Assembly (NCBI GenBank): GCA_036939355.1
Contig: JALLAP010000059.1
Coordinates: 1 to 29,618 of the forward strand
Source of the DNA: Thalassiosira profunda
Taxonomy: Eukaryota > Bacillariophyta > Thalassiosirophyceae > Thalassiosirales > Thalassiosiraceae
Length of the DNA: 29,618 nucleotides
Direction: 5' to 3'
Below are positions 9,600-18,540 of the stretch, piece after piece. Each line of letters opens with the position of its first letter. The first letter of the stretch is position 1. The notes beneath the pieces were generated by a model. That model was given only the letters and a program-made list of their open reading frames with translations, made no database searches and was not told where the DNA came from. The position numbers and the translations under genes were made by a program.

Positions 9600-10667
9600 T
9601 CACCTCTGAAAGCTGCAGCTCTCCCGATGCATCTGGATCGGCATCCGCTCCCGCATCTCCGTCATCCTATCCAAATCAATATCCGCAACAACAATGCTCG
9701 GCACTTGCACCGGCGATGCCTCGCCTTCAGACAGCACCCCGGACAATCCCTCCCCGTCGTACCCGCCGGCATCGGCCAACAAATTCCCCCACGGGTCATA
9801 CGCCACGGAATGGCCATAACTCTCCCTCTTCTCGTTGTGCATCCCCACCTGCGCCGCCGCCAACACATAACACTGACTCTCGATCGCCCGTGCTTTCAAG
9901 AGGGCGTGCCAGTGCGCCCGTCCCGTCGGCACCGTAAAGGCGCTAGGGACCAGCAATACCTCAGCTCTCCGAGTTAATAGCTCCACGTACATCTCGGGGA
10001 AGCGGAGGTCGTAGCAGATGGTCACCCCCAATTTCCCAATGGGAGAATCGCAGACGACCAATTTGGTTCCGGGAGAAGTGGTGTTGCTTTCTCGGAGGTT
10101 CACCTTGCCCGGAATACTGACGTCGAAGAGGTGCACCTTGTGGTAGTGCGCCTGGATCCTTCCGTCGGCGTCGATGATCACGTGCGTGTTGTATATTTTG
10201 CGTTGGCCCTTTGCATCGAGTTCTGATGGAGGCACCTCCGTGTGGACGCCCCCGCCGGAGATCCACAGTTTGGATTCCGAAGCAATGAAGCGGAGCTCTT
10301 CGATGATCGAGGCGATGGGCTCGGCGTCCGCAAGATTGTCGCTCTGTTTATTGTCATCACTGACTTCGCTGCCGGGATCGGCGCACGATGCGACAGTATC
10401 CGCCAGCGCCCTCCGAAACCCGTTCCTCTCCAACAGCGCCTCTCGCTCTTGCGTTTGCAACGCATCATCAATGGATGGATCCGCCGCGTCCAACGTCCTC
10501 TCTGCACTCTCCCCCATGAACCCCAAACATTCCGGCAGGAATAACATCGATGCCCCCTCGCGCTGCGCCCATCCCGCGCACCTGGCGACGTTGAAAAGGT
10601 TGGCATGTTTGGAGGACGTGGACCGGAGTTGGGCTATCGCTGCCCGGGCGACGCGGGGTGCGGCCAT
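9600..10667 (-). CDS. Nitrilase-family amidase, NIT1 type (deaminated glutathione amidase)
   Basis: Single-exon gene of 355 aa. It has the carbon-nitrogen hydrolase triad: E46 in FLPECLGFMG, K177 in HYHKVHLFDV and C218 in GVTICYDLRFPE. The segments KIYNTHVIIDADG, SIPGKVNLRESNTTSPG and SAFTVPTGRAHWHALLKARAIE match NIT1 rather than omega-amidase (NIT2) or aliphatic nitrilases. NIT1 hydrolyses deaminated glutathione, a metabolite-repair reaction. An acidic insertion of about 40-50 residues (roughly 60-115) lies between the first two catalytic residues, beyond the usual family length. Localisation is unclear; the N-terminus (MAAPRVARAAIAQLRS) starts directly with the enzyme fold. It is divergent to the gene at 11046. 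Confidence 0.92.
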   Translation of the reverse strand: MAAPRVARAAIAQLRSTSSKHANLFNVARCAGWAQREGASMLFLPECLGFMGESAERTLDAADPSIDDALQTQEREALLERNGFRRALADTVASCADPGSEVSDDNKQSDNLADAEPIASIIEELRFIASESKLWISGGGVHTEVPPSELDAKGQRKIYNTHVIIDADGRIQAHYHKVHLFDVSIPGKVNLRESNTTSPGTKLVVCDSPIGKLGVTICYDLRFPEMYVELLTRRAEVLLVPSAFTVPTGRAHWHALLKARAIESQCYVLAAAQVGMHNEKRESYGHSVAYDPWGNLLADAGGYDGEGLSGVLSEGEASPVQVPSIVVADIDLDRMTEMRERMPIQMHRESCSFQR

Positions 10668-11045
10668 TATTTGGGGTTATGGCGAGGGCGATGAGATGGA
10701 GGGGGCGGGTTGATGGCGCAGCGCTAGAAGGAGAAGGGCGAAGATGCACGCGAGGCCGACGGGCATTAGATCGATGGCGGACGCCTACAGTGACGCGCCG
10801 AGTATTTGATGGGTCGGCGGAAGTGAGAGCAGCAAATCCGCGTCGTCTCCGCCTCCGCCGCCGAATTTTTTTTTTGCAAACCACACCACTCCTCACCCTC
10901 ACACCACCACCACCGCCCCAGAAGACATGCTCGTCCGCCCGATGACAATCCTCCGCTCCGCCCTCTCCATTCCATTCACTCGACCCTTGCACCGTACCAT
11001 CCTCTCCTGATAGAGGGGCATACACGAGATGTCCGTGATCCCGCG
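10668..11045. promoter_or_regulatory. Divergent region between the NIT1-like gene and the 11046 gene
   Basis: This is 378 bp between divergent starts. It contains an oligo-T run followed by TTGCAA (about 10866-10880) and CA/CCA-rich sequence (10880-10920). It also holds an ATG at 10927 that opens a 27-codon Arg-rich reading frame ending TGATAG at 11008, and another ATG at 11029 whose frame overlaps the next gene and stops at 11121. These may be uORFs or the broken 5' end of the next gene. Confidence 0.5.
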
Positions 11046-11678
11046 ATGGTTGCATCTCAAATCGTCGCCAACCTCCGGACGCACTGGGAGGAGCGAAACG
11101 TCACCAAACCACCAATATTGATAACGCAAGGAGATCCTCTGACCGAGAAGGGAATAAGCGCCATAACAAGAATCGTCGCCGAAGAGCTGGGCGTGAAGCG
11201 ATGTTTGATATGCCTGGATGCGGACATCGATCCGGAGCACGCCCAACTGGCGGATCGGCACCAGGTGGTGTACGAGTTGCGATACTCGCAACTTGTGGAG
11301 ATCTTGGACGAAGCAACGGCTACGTGCGACGGCGATGAAAGCGGTGATGAGACGGCCAGCAAGAAGCTGACGGAATCAATCGACAACCGAATTGTCTCAA
11401 TGAACCAGAAACGGAGAGGTCTCGGCAAAGAGGAGCTGGCGGACTGGTATCGCCAATACGCTCTGTTGCAGGAAGTCACCAAGGCGGCGTTCAAAGCGAT
11501 AGCGGGGGAAGTGTCGGTGGCCCACGCGACGGACGACATTGCGGAGTTCAGCGTCACGAGCTTTTACGAGGTTGGATTGGAATTGGGTCTCATTCAGGAT
11601 GCGGACATGATTTACTTTTCGGACGCCGCATCGGAAACGGAGGGGGGCAACAGCACTGAATTGCAATATCCTTTTTAG
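11046..11678 (+). CDS. Conserved-looking protein of unknown function
   Basis: ORF of 210 aa from the ATG at 11046. The sequence looks globular and well conserved (PPILITQGDPLTEKGISAIT, LICLDADIDPEHAQLADRH) with an acidic linker (DGDESGDE) and helical C-terminal half; I do not recognise the family. The same frame stays open upstream without an ATG and reads HPLLIEGHTRDVRDPAMVAS into this start, which looks like genuine protein. So the true N-terminus is probably further upstream, in the frame beginning MLVRPMTILRS at 10927, one base out of phase. That segment is Arg/Ser-rich without acidic residues, like a mitochondrial presequence. The stop lies only 5 bp from the convergent SOF1 stop, so the 3' UTRs must overlap. 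Confidence 0.7.
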   Translation: MVASQIVANLRTHWEERNVTKPPILITQGDPLTEKGISAITRIVAEELGVKRCLICLDADIDPEHAQLADRHQVVYELRYSQLVEILDEATATCDGDESGDETASKKLTESIDNRIVSMNQKRRGLGKEELADWYRQYALLQEVTKAAFKAIAGEVSVAHATDDIAEFSVTSFYEVGLELGLIQDADMIYFSDAASETEGGNSTELQYPF

Positions 11679-11683
11679 CATCA

Positions 11684-13286
11684 TCAGTCCACCGTCTTGA
11701 CGACGGCCTGGGCCTTCTCGTCCGTAAACCCCTTTGTCCCCGGCCTCGAATGCTTCACCACGTTCCCCTCCTTCCGCCGTCTCTTCTCCTTCTGCACCAT
11801 CGCCTCCTTCGTCTGCTTCTTGATGAACTTCGGCACCCTCCGCGCCTTGGCGATNCTTCTCCTTCTGCACCATCGCCTCCTTCGTCTGCTTCTTGATGAA
11901 CTTCGGCACCCTCCGCGCCTTGGCGATCTTCTGCACCTCCGGCAAATGCACGTACTTTTGCACCAGCGCCTGGCGGTATTGCAACGAGGCCTCCTCGCGC
12001 GCGGACAGTTGGCCCACCTTCTCGGACGACCGGGCCTTCCACAGGCGGATGTTGGTGTCGTCGCTCCCCGACAGAATGTACTTGTGGTCGAGCGTGTACC
12101 CGACGCAGAAGACGCGCTGCATCCGCTTGGTGTGATAAATGTCGCGGGCGACGCCGGTGTTGTTTGCCCCGTGGCCGGCCGTGCCCCCCTCTTTGCGGAC
12201 GTTGAAAATGCGCACCGTCTTGTCGTAGCTTCCGGTGACGAACTCCGTGCCGGTCGGGCTCCACGCCACGCTCATGACTGCTCCCACGTGGCCCTTGAAG
12301 ATGCCCGTGGGTCGGTGGAGCCTGCGCATGTCGAACGTGTACGCGTTGTAGTCCTCGTTGCCCACCACGAAATTGTACGGCTCCATCGGATTCCACTCCA
12401 AGCAATTGGATCGCATGCCCATGATGGTCTTTTGCAATGCCGAGGCGGTGCGGGTGTCGTGCAGCCCGATGCCGCGGTCGTTGCTGCAGTGCGCGATCAA
12501 ATCGGTTTCGGCCGGGTTGTATCGCACGGTGGTGACGGTGTCGTCGCTCCCCCACAGTTTGTCAAAGGTGGCGACGGGAGTATTCCGCTCCGGATCCCAG
12601 AGGTGCACGGCCGCGTCGGAGGACGCTGTGGCGAATTGGTTGTTCGTCCAGTGGTGATCGATGGAGTGGAAGGCGTTCGACTGGTGGGCGTTGGAGCGGG
12701 ACGTCGGCAGGCGGTACACGCTGTGCGGCCCGTGGGGCGATTCTGCGCCCTCTTCGTCGTTGGAGTTGCGGTTTGGTCGTCTTGCCCTGGGTTTCTTGCC
12801 GTACCCGTCGCCATCGCTCTCGTCGTCGCTCTCCGCATCGGCCGTAATGTACTGATCTCGCGGATAAATGCTCCACATCTTCACCAATCCCTCCTCGCCG
12901 CAGCTATAAAACGTCCCCTCCACGCCGTTCCCGAACGCCACCCCGCTCACATTCCTGGAATGGGCCTCCAAGTTCGCCACCATCCTGCGGCGCTGCAAAT
13001 CCCACACCCGCACCGTCCCGTCGACGCACCCGCTGACCACCGGACACAGGTTCGTCCGGCAAATGGCCAGGCAGCTCACGGCGTCGACGTGGCCGCCCTT
13101 TAATTCGCCCAAGAAGGGCTGGGCGAACATGCGGTCCAATTTGGCGGCGGTGACGGCGCGGGTGTACTCGCGGGCCCGGGCCTGGGGGTGCGACGACGGG
13201 TCGATGTTTTTGTGCTCCGGGCGGAGGTCGTTGATGGATGCCCGCGTGGTCGAGGCCGCCGAGCGGGAGAGGGCTTTTACCTTCAT
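11684..13286 (-). CDS. SOF1: SOF1/DCAF13-type WD40 protein of the small-subunit processome
   Basis: The start is set at 13286 because SOF1 homologues begin MKVK; the frame extends upstream but is low complexity. The body carries WD40 repeats (VDAVSCLAICRT...DGTVRVWDLQ, SSDAAVHLWD, GHVGAVMSVAWSPTGTEF, SGSDDTNIRLWKARSSEKVG). These are followed by the SOF1 C-terminal block LPEVQKIAKARRVPKFIKKQ, a KEK-rich helix and HSRPGTKGFTDEKAQAVV. SOF1 works in nucleolar 18S rRNA maturation; DCAF13 is the human counterpart. The frame is interrupted by an assembly artefact (a 72-bp duplication plus one N, 11783-11927). Removing 73 bp leaves exactly 1530 nt, 509 aa, and joins the conserved core to its C-terminus. 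An acidic insertion (ESDDESDGDG) lies between early WD repeats. Confidence 0.93.
11783..11927. repeat. Assembly artefact: 72-bp exact duplication around a single N
   Basis: Bases 11783-11854 and 11856-11927 are identical and flank the N at 11855. The duplicate breaks the SOF1 frame, and deleting one copy plus the N restores it. This is best explained as an unmerged contig overlap, not biology. Confidence 0.93.
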
Positions 13287-13570
13287 CGTGAGGAGGGCTA
13301 TAGGAGGGCTGTGAGGGGGCGGCGGTGGGAACAGGGCCGAGGAGGCGCCCGGAGGCACGACGGAGGTGGAGAGGTGCTTGAAGTGATGAGGGGCGGGGCG
13401 GCGCGGGGCGAGAGTTGCAACCGAAAACGGGTGGTGGAGAGGCCCGCGTATGGTAGAAATGGAAAATCACGAAGGCTTTGAACTTGAACAAATCACAAAT
13501 CACACAACCTCACACTCCCAGACCTCCCCGACGGGCGGGGCAGCAGCAACACCCCGCTGCACCCCAAACA
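13287..13570. promoter_or_regulatory. Divergent promoter region, SOF1 / DUS1
   Basis: This 284-bp gap separates the start codons of an rRNA-processing factor and a tRNA-modifying enzyme, so co-regulation is plausible. It contains GAGTTGCAACCG (13420-13431) near the centre and short out-of-frame ATGs at 13450 and 13459 on the plus strand. No TATA box is obvious. Confidence 0.45.
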
Positions 13571-15568
13571 ATGGCATCGGATGCCGAGCCGGATGGCGAC
13601 GGCCGCGAGGATCCGCCGGCGGATGCACCGAAGGAGAAGAAACGCAAGAAGAAGAGGAGCAAGGACAAGAAGGACAAAAAGAGGCGGAAGTCGTCAAAGA
13701 CCGCATCCGGTGATGGCGACGATGGCACGGCACCGACGAAGAAGCGGAAGCGCGACCGCAGCAGTTGCAACGTCAACCGCGAGGATGAAAACCATTTTCC
13801 ATTCGAGTACCAACACATTGTGGCCCCGATGGTGGGGGCGTCCGAGTTGGCCTTCCGCCTCCTCTGCCGCAAGTACGGCGCAACTCTGAGCTACACTCCA
13901 ATGATGTCCGCCGGCCAGTTCGTCAAAGATGCCGCGGCGGCGCTCAACGACAAATCCAATCCCAAGGCAACCATTGCCAACTCCAATATCTGCGAGTTTC
14001 AGACGATACCCCAGGACCGACCGCTGGCGGTGCACTTCTCCGCCAACGATCCGGCGGACTTTGCCAAGGCCGCAAAATTGGTGGAACCGTACTGCGACGC
14101 GGTCGATCTGAACTTGGGCTGTCCCCAACGGACGGCGTACCTCGGCCACTTTGGTTCGTACTTGTTGGGGGACGACGATAGAGAGTTGGTGCTGGGTATC
14201 GTGCGGGCCGGGAGTAGGGCGGTGAAGATACCCATCTTTGTCAAGATACGGTTGTTGGACACGATCGAGGAGACGATCAAGTTGTGCCGCCAGCTGAGGG
14301 GGGCGGGGGCCTCGCTCATTGCAATCCATGCCAGGTGTGAGTATATGAATACCATTTGCAACCACGCAACATATCTGCATCTAACTTTTGCATCCTCACA
14401 ACCTGTACTTCTGTTATACTGTTCAGATCGAGCCAGCTGGGAGCGAACGGGACCCGGTGCGAGGGACGGTCCGGCGATGCTCGACCAGGTGGCCAAAGTG
14501 AAGGAGAACCTGCCCGATTTTCCCATCATATCCAACGGAAACGTGATCACCTACGAGGATGTGGTGGCGAATAAGAAGCTGACGGGTGCCAATGGCATCA
14601 TGTCCGCGGAAGGCATCCTGAACAATCCTGCCCTCTATCTTGGTAGACTGGGAGATGCTGGCAAAGACGGGGATCGTGACATTCAGGTTCCGGTATTGTC
14701 CGCTCTCCGAAACAATGATGCGCCCGGCGAAAAGAATGCGAAAGCAATCCGCAAGCTTCAAAAGAAGCTGAGGGAGATTGATGCCATAAAAAAGAAAGCA
14801 AAGGAGCATGGAAAAGAGAGCATCAACGACGACCAGCGATCGAAATTGAAGGCAAAGAAGAAGATCAAAAAACAACTAAAGGAGTTGGAGAAGGAAGCAT
14901 CGCAACAATCTGCAGATGACGAAAGCAAGCAATCAGAACCGTTGCCCGCTTCGCAAACGACAAATGTGAAGCTCTCGGAGCTCTTTGAAACGGCTGACAA
15001 CAAACTGACTTTGGCGAGGGAGTACTTGGCCCTTGTGAGAAGGTATCCCATGAAGATTCGAAGCGTTGTATTCCACACCCGTCGAATGTGCAAGGACATT
15101 CTAGAGAAGTATCAATTGATGGAAGAGTGCATTGCGAGCACCACAATAGATCAGGTGGAAGCGGTGCTGTCCAAATGCGAACGGTACGTCCAACGGCCGG
15201 AGACGTTTCGCTACGACCAGCAAAAGGCCGCGCGCGACAAGGAGGCGATGGCGCGGAAGCGACGCGAGGAGGGGAAGCGCAAGGCGTACGAGGCGCGGAT
15301 GCTCCGTAAGGCCAAGCGGGAGGGTCTGTCGGATCTGGAGCACTACCTCAGGATCGGCGCCGAGGTGCCTTCGGTAGAGACTGTCAAGAGGTTGAAACGG
15401 GCGCCAAAAGAAGAGAGGCTGGCGGCGTGGAAGAAGGACCACTCCCAGCACTGCCTGGCGTATCACCTGGAGGAGGGTGGGTGCAAACGAGATCGAGCGT
15501 GCGCTTTTATGCACGTCGAGGCGAGGGACAAGAACAAGTTCCTGGAGGATGATGAGGTTGCCGGGTAA
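13571..15568 (+). CDS. tRNA-dihydrouridine synthase, DUS1 type, with C-terminal CCCH zinc finger
   Basis: Exons 13571-14336 and 14427-15568 (90-bp intron, donor GTGAGT) give 635 aa. Splicing creates IHARYRASWERTGPGARDG, the expected family sequence. The TIM-barrel starts with IVAPMVGASELAFRLLCR and YTPMMSAGQF. The catalytic Cys is C184 in DLNLGCPQRTA, and ISNGNV and IMSAEGILNNPALY follow. These match DUS1, which reduces U16/U17 of the tRNA D-loop using FMN and NAD(P)H. Extras are a Lys-rich N-terminal nuclear-localisation-like region (residues 20-62), a long charged coiled-coil insertion after the barrel, and a C-terminal zinc finger C-x9-C-x5-C-x3-H (CLAYHLEEGGCKRDRACAFMH) for RNA binding. 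Zinc fingers are more typical of DUS3, so the arrangement is a little unusual. Confidence 0.93.
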   Translation: MASDAEPDGDGREDPPADAPKEKKRKKKRSKDKKDKKRRKSSKTASGDGDDGTAPTKKRKRDRSSCNVNREDENHFPFEYQHIVAPMVGASELAFRLLCRKYGATLSYTPMMSAGQFVKDAAAALNDKSNPKATIANSNICEFQTIPQDRPLAVHFSANDPADFAKAAKLVEPYCDAVDLNLGCPQRTAYLGHFGSYLLGDDDRELVLGIVRAGSRAVKIPIFVKIRLLDTIEETIKLCRQLRGAGASLIAIHARCEYMNTICNHATYLHLTFASSQPVLLLYCSDRASWERTGPGARDGPAMLDQVAKVKENLPDFPIISNGNVITYEDVVANKKLTGANGIMSAEGILNNPALYLGRLGDAGKDGDRDIQVPVLSALRNNDAPGEKNAKAIRKLQKKLREIDAIKKKAKEHGKESINDDQRSKLKAKKKIKKQLKELEKEASQQSADDESKQSEPLPASQTTNVKLSELFETADNKLTLAREYLALVRRYPMKIRSVVFHTRRMCKDILEKYQLMEECIASTTIDQVEAVLSKCERYVQRPETFRYDQQKAARDKEAMARKRREEGKRKAYEARMLRKAKREGLSDLEHYLRIGAEVPSVETVKRLKRAPKEERLAAWKKDHSQHCLAYHLEEGGCKRDRACAFMHVEARDKNKFLEDDEVAG

Positions 15569-15588
15569 GGAAGAGGTTGCTTCCCATG

Positions 15589-16944
15589 TCATGTATTTAC
15601 GCCTTCAATCAGTCGGCACATCCGATCATTCAACGGGCAGTCTATGCCGAACCGATCCCGTCCCAAGGCAGCCACGTAGCCGTTGAGATAGCGAACTTCT
15701 GTCGTCCGCTTTGCCCTCACATCTTGCAGCATGGAGGATATGTTGTTGGATGTATCGGCCATGACTTGGAACACAAATGCTTCCAGTGAAGGCACCGACA
15801 ATTGCTCTCTTGCTGATTGCAGGAATGCATCGTTGCTGTTGCTCGACTGGTTATTTGCAACGTGGGCCTCCATCGACAGCAGCGCCACCCGCGATACCTC
15901 CTCTACTATGTTCTTCGTGACAACCTTAACGTCCTGTCCCTCGTGTTGCAGACCGAGAAGCTGGCCGTTCTTCACGCCGTGCACCGCCGTGAGCGGATTG
16001 ATGACGCAATTGACGGCCAACTTCCGCCAGAGCATCATGTTCATGTCCCAATCCGACAAGGTCTCTGCCTGCCACCCTATTGATTGGCACACTTGCATGA
16101 ATTCTTCGTCGGTGCTGTGTGTGGTCCCTACTCCGGCGTGGGTTACAGCATACCGCCTGGCGCTGCCTTCGTTTCCAGATTGATTTGTTCGGTAGGCACC
16201 GTGGGTTGTCGTAGCCAGCACAATTTGCACTCCTCTGCTCTTCCCTACCCTTCGTCCTTCTGACGGCATCCCCGGCGAGGCAACGTCGTCCCCGAAATGC
16301 TCGTGGATGGCATCGCGAACGGCCAACGCCCCGTTGCACAATACAATCACCTTGGAATTGCCCGGTGGTGTTTCAAGGGAGGATAGACATCCCTCGGATA
16401 TCAGCCGATCCCACACGCTTTCTAACGCGGCAACGGCGTCGTTCGCCTTGGTGCACAGCAGGAGGCGCAGAATGGGAGATCTCCCTCCCTCTTCGTCAAC
16501 AAATTCCACAGGCGTGTCATATTTGGACACAACGCCCTCCGTTGGCCCAGTTACAGTCACCGGAGCGACGAAGCACGCGGTTTTGCGGTGAAATAATACG
16601 TGCGATCGGTGGTGGGAGCGCACCAGCAGCGTCACCGGATTCCTCCATCCTCCATGCGCATCATGAGGTTTCCTCTCATGATAGAAGGCGCGGTTCATCG
16701 CGTCCGAGTAGAGGAGGCCGATGGAACCGGCGCCAAGGACGCGCACGGGGAAGAGGTCCGATGACGACGGCGATGACGCACCGTGCCACTCATTCCGCCC
16801 CTCCCACGGAGAGTCGGAGGACACCGAGGCGCACATCATTTTCGTTGGTGCATGCACTATGGATCGACGAGGATGGGATTGCAATTGCGCGAGTTTGCCG
16901 ATAATGCGCCGACGACGCAGGCACAGCAGCGGATTGCGCATCAT
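15589..16944 (-). CDS. 2-dehydropantoate 2-reductase (ketopantoate reductase)
   Basis: Single-exon gene of 451 aa. The start is set at the double ATG at 16944; the frame is open further upstream but without ATG. The Rossmann NADP(H) motif is VLGAGSIGLLYSD (G71-G76), followed by LLLCTKANDAV with the expected catalytic Lys. The C-terminal helical domain has MLWRKLAVNCVINPLTAVHG and SSMLQDVRAKRTTEVRYLNG. All are hallmarks of the PanE/ApbA family, which reduces ketopantoate to pantoate for vitamin B5 and CoA synthesis. The N-terminus (MMRNPLLCLRRRRIIGKLAQ) is Arg-rich and acid-free, so mitochondrial import is likely (inference). The protein is longer than bacterial PanE (about 300 aa) because of this presequence and several loops. 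It converges on DUS1 with 20 bp between stops. Confidence 0.9.
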   Translation of the reverse strand: MMRNPLLCLRRRRIIGKLAQLQSHPRRSIVHAPTKMMCASVSSDSPWEGRNEWHGASSPSSSDLFPVRVLGAGSIGLLYSDAMNRAFYHERKPHDAHGGWRNPVTLLVRSHHRSHVLFHRKTACFVAPVTVTGPTEGVVSKYDTPVEFVDEEGGRSPILRLLLCTKANDAVAALESVWDRLISEGCLSSLETPPGNSKVIVLCNGALAVRDAIHEHFGDDVASPGMPSEGRRVGKSRGVQIVLATTTHGAYRTNQSGNEGSARRYAVTHAGVGTTHSTDEEFMQVCQSIGWQAETLSDWDMNMMLWRKLAVNCVINPLTAVHGVKNGQLLGLQHEGQDVKVVTKNIVEEVSRVALLSMEAHVANNQSSNSNDAFLQSAREQLSVPSLEAFVFQVMADTSNNISSMLQDVRAKRTTEVRYLNGYVAALGRDRFGIDCPLNDRMCRLIEGVNT

Positions 16945-17141
16945 CTTCTCTCCCTTCCTCCCGGGCTCCCGGGAAGGTGGTGAGGTGCTCTTCTTTGAGG
17001 AGCGCTCTGTAAAATGAGCAACGATCAGCAAATCAAGGGCACTAGAGTGTGCACCTACCTACACCTCAACCCGTGAAAGTTGCAGGAGAACTGCAATTTT
17101 GCAACAGCGCCGCACTGCAAACCACCGCTGGCCGGGCAGCC

Positions 17142-18368
17142 ATGTCAAGCGGCGCCCACCTCCTGCGGCAGCTGCAGGAGCAGCGTCGGCGCCAACAGGG
17201 AGATGCGCCGAGGCCCTCCGGGATCGATCCGAATCCGACGAAGACGGTCGACGCAGACAACCGCGCGGGCGATCCGCGTCCCATCGAAAATGGCGAATCT
17301 ACTGGCGACGACAAACGACGCGCCACAATCGAGGTGTGCCTCGGCCCCGACTGCGCCGGGGGCGGGGGCGGGGCGGCCCTCCTCGAGATCGAGGACCTGG
17401 TTTGCAAATCGAGTGGCAATAATAATATTGCAGCAAGGGTGGTCGACGGGGGATGTCGCGATCGATGCACCGTGGGCCCGAACGTGTACGTGACCGGCGG
17501 AATGGGAGGGGAAGCCGCCCACTTCGTCAGGGTGAACTCTCCCGAGGCGTGCCGACGAGTCGTTCGGGCGGTCGCACCGACGAACAGCAGCATCGCGAAA
17601 GAAGCATCGGTCGCGGAGCGCATCCTGCTCCGGCGCGAGGACGGGCGGCGGTGGCGGGCGCTAAGGGAGCGGGCCGCGGCGGAGCGGCGGCTGCGGGCGC
17701 AGGAGCGGATTCCCAAATCTGCCACGACGATGATCGTCTCTTTGCTTCTGCTGCTCCTGTCAGCGCGCCCGGCGGGGGCCTTCGCGCAATGTCGTGCCGT
17801 CGTCCATCGCCTCTCATCTTCCCGGCGCTCCTCCGTCCAAACTGAGGGCGATGGCGACGACTCCCCTGGAGGTGCCCGCCTGTTCTCCGAGCAACTGAAC
17901 ATCATCTTCGACAGCAAGTGCTCCGTGTGCCAGCTGGAGGTGGACTATTTGCAATCTCGGATGGACAACCACTTTGGCGGAGAACCATTGATTCGGTTCA
18001 CGGACCTCGAGGCGGAGGCGGGGTACGACGAAGGGGACCCGGCGAACGGCAATGTGACGTACGAGATGGGCATGAGGTCCTTCCACGCGGTCAAGCCCGA
18101 TGGGGAAATCCTTCACGGCGTCCCCGTCTTTCGCGCCGCCTACGAGATCGTCGACCAGGCGTGGGTGTTCGAGGCGACGACATATCCAATAATCGGACCA
18201 CTGGCGGCGTGGGGGTACGAGCTGTTCGCAAAGGTGCGCACGCTGCTGACACGAGGAAGTGCGGTGGAGGATCTGATTGAAGATCATTACCGGCAGAAGG
18301 TGGAGCAGGGTGGCTACTGTTTGCCGTGCCGGAGCAAAATTGAAACGGAGGAACAATCTACATCTTAG
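17142..18368 (+). CDS. 2Fe-2S thioredoxin-like domain joined to a plastid-targeted DCC (DUF393) thiol oxidoreductase
   Basis: One uninterrupted frame of 408 aa. Residues 62-140 resemble a thioredoxin-like 2Fe-2S ferredoxin: CLGPDCAGGGG (C66, C71) and GGCRDRCTVGPNVYVTG (C105, C109). A charged Arg/Glu-rich helix follows (about 150-192). At residue 197 (ATG at 17730) a signal peptide begins, MIVSLLLLLLSARPAGA-FAQ, whose AGA-FAQ end fits the diatom plastid-targeting motif. A Ser/Arg-rich transit-like stretch comes next, then a DUF393/DCC domain with IIFDSKCSVCQLEV (CxxC, C260 and C263). The C-terminus has a further CLPC. A signal peptide in mid-protein is odd. Either two genes lie head-to-tail in one frame without an intervening stop, or this is a true fusion, or the second ATG is an alternative start producing a 212-aa plastid form. 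Confidence 0.8.
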   Translation: MSSGAHLLRQLQEQRRRQQGDAPRPSGIDPNPTKTVDADNRAGDPRPIENGESTGDDKRRATIEVCLGPDCAGGGGGAALLEIEDLVCKSSGNNNIAARVVDGGCRDRCTVGPNVYVTGGMGGEAAHFVRVNSPEACRRVVRAVAPTNSSIAKEASVAERILLRREDGRRWRALRERAAAERRLRAQERIPKSATTMIVSLLLLLLSARPAGAFAQCRAVVHRLSSSRRSSVQTEGDGDDSPGGARLFSEQLNIIFDSKCSVCQLEVDYLQSRMDNHFGGEPLIRFTDLEAEAGYDEGDPANGNVTYEMGMRSFHAVKPDGEILHGVPVFRAAYEIVDQAWVFEATTYPIIGPLAAWGYELFAKVRTLLTRGSAVEDLIEDHYRQKVEQGGYCLPCRSKIETEEQSTS

Positions 18369-18540
18369 CGAGACGTCGAGAAGACAAACAAGATCTACGA
18401 GCAGATTAGGCGCCCTACTTGTACAAGAAGCATCGCTTGGGGCATCCGCAATCTCTGGACAATTGCTCGCAGGCGAAACATTATCTGGACATAGTGTCGG
18501 CAACAACTGCACACTGCATGGCCTTTCAACACGCGGCGGC

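Noticed and set aside
11783..11927. Biological tandem repeat in the SOF1 C-terminus
   Set aside because: A lone N lies between exact copies, the frame is broken, and a second unrelated case of identical length exists at 24862-25006.
11697..13103. 468-aa plus-strand ORF opposite SOF1
   Set aside because: Antisense shadow of the WD40 gene; composition is typical of a mirrored GC-rich frame and it also runs through the N artefact.
13450..13713. 87-aa ORF upstream of and overlapping DUS1
   Set aside because: It overlaps the conserved DUS1 start in another frame with no domain; at most an uORF if the transcript starts that far upstream.
16945..17031. Upstream extension of the ketopantoate reductase from a CTG codon
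   Set aside because: No ATG; the ATG pair at 16944 begins a plausible mitochondrial presequence.
17049..17141. N-terminal extension of the Fe-S/DCC ORF from a GTG
   Set aside because: Eukaryotic genes rarely start at GTG, and the ATG at 17142 lies directly before the conserved-looking part.
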